Source: Saprolegnia diclina VS20
Taxonomy: Eukaryota; Oomycota; Saprolegniomycetes; Saprolegniales; Saprolegniaceae
NCBI RefSeq assembly: GCF_000281045.1
Contig: NW_008246195.1
Span: 59,892-105,062, forward strand
Length of the DNA stretch: 45,171 bases
Reading direction: 5' to 3'
A program made the position numbers and the translations under genes. Positions 41,122-45,171 of this stretch are shown piece after piece; the first letter of the stretch is position 1; every line of letters begins with the position of its first letter. The notes under the pieces are model-generated. The model searched no databases. It was not told the origin of the DNA and saw only the letters and a list, made by a program, of their open reading frames with translations.

Positions 41122-41997
41122 TTAGGCGACCGTCTTGGCGTCGATCTTGCGGTGGTAGTTGATGATGACGACCTTGTAGCAGCCGGCACCGAGGGCGCCG
41201 CCGACCAACGGCGCGATGAGCGGGATCCAGAAGTAGTAGTTGGCGCCCGTAAAGACCTCGGGGCCCCAGCCGGCAAGGTACGTGAAGAGGCGCGGGGCAA
41301 AGTCGCGGGCCGGGTTGAGCGCAAAGCCGGTGGGCATGCCGAAGCTGAAGCCAATGGCCGTGATGGCCGCGCCCACTGTAATGGGCTTGAGGACGGGCGA
41401 CGTCGGCATGTTGCGCGGGTCCTCGACGCTCATGATGGTGAGGAGGAGCATGGCCGTGCCGAGCATCTCGGTGACGAACGCGCTCAGGTGGTGCTCGTAC
41501 GACTGCGGGTAGGTCGCAAAGATACCGCCCGTCTTGTTCCACGTGCGGTTGGCGTCGTGGAAGTCGAGCGACGGGAGGTAGATGACGTACACGAAGAGAG
41601 CGCCGAGGAAGGCGCCGACCATCTGCGAGACGATGTAGAACGGCAGCTTGCGCCACGGCATGAGCCCGTGCACGCACAAGGCGAACGAGACCGCGGGGTT
41701 GATGTGGCCGCCCGAGATGCCGCCGGACGCGTGGATGCCAAAGGTCACGCCGAGGCCGCACCCGATGCAGATCTGCGTCCAGTCGCCGAACGCGCCGTCG
41801 CCGAGCTTGACCTGCGCGATGACGCCGTTGATGAAGGCCATGAGCACAAACGTGCCGAGGAGCTCGGCGAGGCACTCGTGGCGGAGCTGGTAGTGCGTCT
41901 CGTACCACGACCGGTTGTCGGGCAGCGTGCCGTCTTCGAGCGTCGCGATGGACTCGTACTTGGACTTGTCAACCGTCAGCGGCGCGTGTTCAGCCAT
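41122..41997 (-). CDS. Aquaglyceroporin (MIP family channel)
   Basis: Single exon of 291 residues with six membrane segments and the two half-helix motifs GGHINPAVSFAL (NPA at 100-102) and GFALNPARDFAPR (NPA at 228-230). The Asp after the second NPAR (D232) is the mark of the glycerol-transporting GlpF class, as are the long loop E and the GWGPEVF segment. It therefore likely passes glycerol or other small solutes as well as water. The N-terminus is cytosolic (MAEHAPLTVDKSKYESIATL). Start at 41997 is the first Met after a good Inr; further in-frame Met codons to 42249 lie in non-coding-like sequence. Confidence 0.95.
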   Translation of the reverse strand: MAEHAPLTVDKSKYESIATLEDGTLPDNRSWYETHYQLRHECLAELLGTFVLMAFINGVIAQVKLGDGAFGDWTQICIGCGLGVTFGIHASGGISGGHINPAVSFALCVHGLMPWRKLPFYIVSQMVGAFLGALFVYVIYLPSLDFHDANRTWNKTGGIFATYPQSYEHHLSAFVTEMLGTAMLLLTIMSVEDPRNMPTSPVLKPITVGAAITAIGFSFGMPTGFALNPARDFAPRLFTYLAGWGPEVFTGANYYFWIPLIAPLVGGALGAGCYKVVIINYHRKIDAKTVA

Positions 41998-42024
41998 TCT
42001 CTTGTCGTAGGCGGAGGCAAAAGA

Positions 42025-42034
42025 GGAAATGAGC
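42025..42034 (-). promoter_or_regulatory. Inr element of the aquaglyceroporin gene
   Basis: On the minus strand this reads GCTCATTTCC, an exact match to the start of the extended oomycete core promoter GCTCATTYY, followed by a T-rich TCTTTTGCC in the FPR position. It lies 28-37 nt upstream of the start codon at 41997. Confidence 0.6.
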
Positions 42035-44242
42035 AAAGGGGCGTCAATGAAACCAAAGGCGTTCTGAGTACAGTACGATGCGGTGGTGGCGCGTCGAGGG
42101 TGGCACCCAGTGGGACAGGCCAAACGGGTGCGCCGAATGAGAAGCACCCATGACCCACAAAATCGCATTTTCCTGGCCATGACTAGTATACCTCGTGTAG
42201 ACCGTGGACGCCCCACAGACCAATCGCCCATCGCTGACATCGTTGGCATGGATCGACGGACGCAGCGCCGCCCATCATCCCAATGCCCCGGGGCACGGGA
42301 GGATCGATCCCGGGGCGCCAGCTGTTTTCGTCTGCGACATGTGCGAATCTCGGCGACCCGCCACGGTCGGTGTCGCTAGATCGCTGCAGACCGTAGAAAC
42401 GCGTGCGAAAAGGGCGCAGGTGGCATTGCGGAAGCGCGACGTCTGTGTCTCTCTGCACGGCGCGTGGGCCATCCAATCGACCTCCTCGCCAATCTGCCAG
42501 GACTTGGTGGTGAGGAAGAGGATCGACAGTCTCTGGATACCGTGTAGTATATCAACTTGAGGAAGACCATTGTAGTGACTGCGAATTCAGCCGCCACGCC
42601 TCGTTCGTTGAGGAAGTGCGCGGGGATTGCGGCCGACTGACTGGCGCGGCTACTCGCCTATCCGGATACAGTGTACTTGGCGCAATGACGACGCGGCCGC
42701 TCATCGATGCAAGTGGCGGTTATCAATACGCATTGGCACCATCGAGGTCCCGCACCCGAACACGCGGACGAATCTCTTTGGCTCGTTTGGGCGTCGTGGC
42801 TTTGTGCAAATATAGGAGGCGCCGCGTCGACCATGTCTCGTAGTCGATGCGCGCATCCTTCGATGGTCTGATATGGACTGAAGTGCAATTGCCAATGAAG
42901 TCCAAGAACGAAGGCCGATCACTTTGCTTCGGGGGATTGTGGCGGAAATTTTGGCTGGTCCGAAGCAACCAGAGTACTAGTACCATGCAGAAGGAGTTGC
43001 CTGTCTTGTGGCGCCAGAAGCACCAACGGACGGAGCGAACGTGTGCGTGTCTCTCTCGCTCGAAGACTTGAAAATGGTTGCTGCGTCGAAAGGACTCTGC
43101 TCTCGTCGGGTGCTGGATTGTGTACTGTACGCACGTTCACTTCGTTGATTGAGCTCCCACTGGATACTCGTACAGTGTACTAAGTACTACTCTGTCCTTG
43201 GGGCAGGGCGTCATGACGTGGCACGTCCAGAGGTTTCCAACATCGCAGGCCTCGATCGTTTTAAACAGTTTCGGAAGTGTCACCGACGTGGTGACGTCAG
43301 CGTCAGCTCCGCGTGGCGTCTGTGGTCTTGTGGTAGCTGCGCGCAGAGGACTGGTCGCGCACGCAGAGCTTTACGCAGCCATTCGCGCCTTTGGAACGCA
43401 GCTTTCGTCTCGCCGTACGCCTGGCGTCCTGCTGCAAAAGCGAGCGAATCGATGAACGTATCAGCACGCGTATCGCCCCCGCCTGGGCACTCCTAGTATA
43501 ATAAGATGTTTTAAAGCTGCAGCTATCATGCTGATGGCGTGTCCTAAGCTCGCGCGCAAGCTGGCATGCGGCGCCGGTCGCCGGGATGGAGTTCATGACA
43601 TTGGCGTGGTAAGCGATCCAAGCGCCCATTCTCTACTACACTTCTCTGTCTTGATGGTCATGACGAACAAGCTCCTCTTGGCAGAGACTGTAGCATCACC
43701 AGCGACCTTGATCCAGTAGAGCGCGTTGAACAACCCACTGCAACTGCCTCGTATCTCGGATTGTTCGGTTAGTGTCCGGATACGATAGAGTGTGACCAAG
43801 TTCGCGAACTTCACATGCGGATTCGAAACACCTCATGCTTGCTTTCGGTGGCCTCACTATCGATCCGACTGCCAACTTTCCACAGCAAATACGCCACAGC
43901 AAAGTATTATAAGTGTACGGAACTGAGTGGGATCCCCGAGGGGACAGCATAAATTGAAGCCCGCCCAGTGGGCGTGCTCACGGGGGTTGGATTAGTTTTC
44001 AACTAGCAATCACGATGCATCAGCATAAGCTTCACACACTATCGTATTGCCCCAAGCGCAAAGATAATGCACTAAAGAATCCTTTGTCCATAGCTAGGTC
44101 TCGTGTGCGCCGTCGTCACCACGCGCATATTTCGCGTCAGGATATCCTTGTACTACCCAAGGGAATTTCAAAAGCCTAAAATAGACGACCATCGACCAAC
44201 CACGCTGATAGCACCATCATGCAGTATTGAGTTGGGTGGACC
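42035..44242. other. Gene-poor stretch
   Basis: About 2.2 kb without a gene I can support. Several frames of 60-115 codons exist (for example 42275-42472 minus and 43198-43455 plus), but none has a recognisable domain, repeat or convincing start. A perfect copy of the palindrome AAGTTCGCGAACTT lies at 43798-43811. 43937-43985 has GC-rich strings (GGATCCCCGAGGGG, GCCCGCCCAGTGGGCG) that could form a small hairpin. Confidence 0.45.
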
Positions 44243-44452
44243 TCATGGCCTGCCGCTTGGCAAAAAGATGGTCTTGCAATCCTCGAGCGACGTCCCATCG
44301 CTGCCACCGAGGCTGGCCGTGAGTACGACGAGGCGGCGCAGGATCTCTGCTGCGAGATCATCGACGTCGGTCGGCGGGTTGTGCAACGCAACGCGCGACC
44401 AGTGCTGTGCACGTTCTTGACGCGGCCGCGCGTGTTGGCGGGAGTCCGCCAT
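44243..44452 (-). other. Isolated coding-like fragment, unknown
   Basis: A 69-codon frame with good GC-rich coding character (PTDVDDLAAEILRRLVVLTASLGGSDGTSLEDCKTIF) sits in AT-rich surroundings directly before the dispersed repeat. It may be a small gene or, more likely, a relic exon. No family recognised. Confidence 0.3.
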
Positions 44453-44453
44453 G

Positions 44454-44730
44454 CATGGCGCTTTGAGCCTTCATAATTCTAGACAGACTTGTCCTTGGCC
44501 ACTGAAATGATCACATCGTTGTGGCTCCGCGCATAGAGCGTAGTATCGAAAATGCCATTTTATTCAAATCAATTCATTGAAAAATCATCCAGTGACCAGG
44601 GATGCCGCAAATCAGCACGTTCAACCTCTCTCCATCACTAGCGACTTGTAGTGGGCCGTTGAAAATAATCCCAGCATTCTCCAACATTTTCTACATTTTG
44701 GCCATGACCACCGGCGGGCGTGAGGTTTGT
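44454..44730 (+). repeat. Dispersed repeat, copy C
   Basis: Starts CATGGCGCTTTGAGCCTTCA, continues TCTAGACAGACTTGTCCTTGG and runs to GGCGGGCGTGAGGTTTG, matching copy A (26778-27033) along its length with few changes. The last part reads ATGACCACCGGCGGG instead of ATGCACCGCTACGGCGGG, i.e. a small deletion. Confidence 0.8.
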
Positions 44731-44923
44731 CGATCCCAAATCGAAACTTTTGCAACCTTCTCAAATCGCTGTGATACTTTCAGGGACGCTTTCTCTAGCT
44801 CGAGAGAGGTTGTATGTCGACGCACGTGGCTATCAAAGGCCTGCAAGTATTTGTTTTGAAACTCGCCAACAATTGCTGTTTTATTCCAACATAAATCAGC
44901 TAGATATTCAACGCGAGCCAATA

Positions 44924-44985
44924 CATGGCGCTTTGAGCCTTCATAATTCTAGACAGACCTGTCCTTGGCCACTGAAACGATGCCA
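44924..44985 (+). repeat. Dispersed repeat, copy D (left end only)
   Basis: Repeats the first ~60 bp of copy C (CATGGCGCTTTGAGCCTTCA ... CTTGGCCACTGAAACGATG), then diverges. The sharp left edge shared by C and D (CATGGCGCTTTGAG) probably marks the true element end. Confidence 0.75.
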
Positions 44986-45171
44986 GCTCAACCAAGAATG
45001 CGATGCTTGTCAATATTCATGCAAATACTACATCCAGAGCGATGTTGGAAGGAGAGGCTAGGAGCTTACAATGCTCGGGCTCCCGCACTCGTGGTGATCT
45101 AGTCTCACAACGTGTGTGAGGGTATTCTTGCGTCGTCGTATGTCTGAGGTCGCAAAAAGGTCGATTCCTAT
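44986..45171. other. Window end, no feature seen
   Basis: Short unannotated end of the window; no supported coding sequence. Confidence 0.4.

Noticed and set aside
42183-42597. Minus-strand frames with protein-like strings (SWQIGEEVDWMAHAPC...)
   Set aside because: No start, splice arrangement or family could be made to fit, and the frames overlap in three phases.
43149-43496. 115- and 85-codon plus-strand frames
   Set aside because: Composition is mixed, no domain is seen and a 108-codon minus-strand frame overlaps; not supportable as a gene.

Overview
This is a eukaryotic nuclear window, most likely from an oomycete (water mould), probably of the Saprolegniales (Aphanomyces/Achlya/Saprolegnia type). 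The reasons are protein-coding genes with many very short introns, a BBSome gene (BBS8) implying a flagellate zoospore, a bacterial-type aspartokinase as expected for lysine synthesis through diaminopimelate, and matches to the oomycete core promoter (Inr TCAYTYY, FPR MAWTTTNC) just upstream of several start codons. Coding DNA is GC-rich and intergenic DNA is AT-richer. There are two assembly gaps: 10949-11393 (445 N) and 27204-27303 (exactly 100 N, so probably of unknown size). Species is inferred, not proven.

Layout. 1-669: 3' end of a Gly/Ser/Thr-rich surface protein with a tail-fibre-like C-terminus. 896-6567: BBS8, a histidine phosphatase and the ERAD protein SEL1L/HRD3. 7101-12604: two paralogous intronless multi-pass membrane proteins, the second broken by a gap. 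12891-26688: a housekeeping block with PP2A catalytic subunit, a second histidine phosphatase, 20S proteasome alpha5, an NF-YC/POLE4-type histone-fold protein, aspartokinase, ARL2BP, a probable Mediator MED30, a TVP38/TMEM64 (VTT) membrane protein and glutathione synthetase. Two rearranged stretches lie inside this block: a foldback of nested inverted repeats (14.07-14.57 kb) and a scrambled promoter/gene-end duplication (23.3-24.7 kb). 26778-29060: a dispersed repeat followed by a degenerate GC-rich repeat tract. 29525-38072: six intronless genes on the minus strand, three F-box-like/LRR-like proteins of about 450 aa and three small proteins joining an F-box to an XPA-like zinc and C-terminal module. 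38796-41997: a possible Cys-rich ORF, a small secreted Cys-rich protein, a secreted GPI-type protein and an aquaglyceroporin. 41998-45171: gene-poor, ending in further copies of the dispersed repeat.

I rebuilt 50 introns in 12 genes by requiring family-like protein and an uninterrupted frame; in every one of these genes the summed exon length then comes out as a whole number of codons. The introns are 39-58 nt long, mostly begin GTAC or GTAG, and about four in five end in TAG. One is a GC-AG intron that removes an apparent stop in glutathione synthetase. Housekeeping genes carry introns; the expanded lineage-specific families (membrane pair, F-box sets, secreted proteins) do not.

The most interesting points are the tandem F-box/XPA-like fusion family, the foldback carrying a piece of the phosphatase gene, a 14-bp palindrome family in the BBS8/phosphatase divergent promoter, and the extremely compact introns and promoters. 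I do not see an obvious self-contained new enzymatic or defence system.
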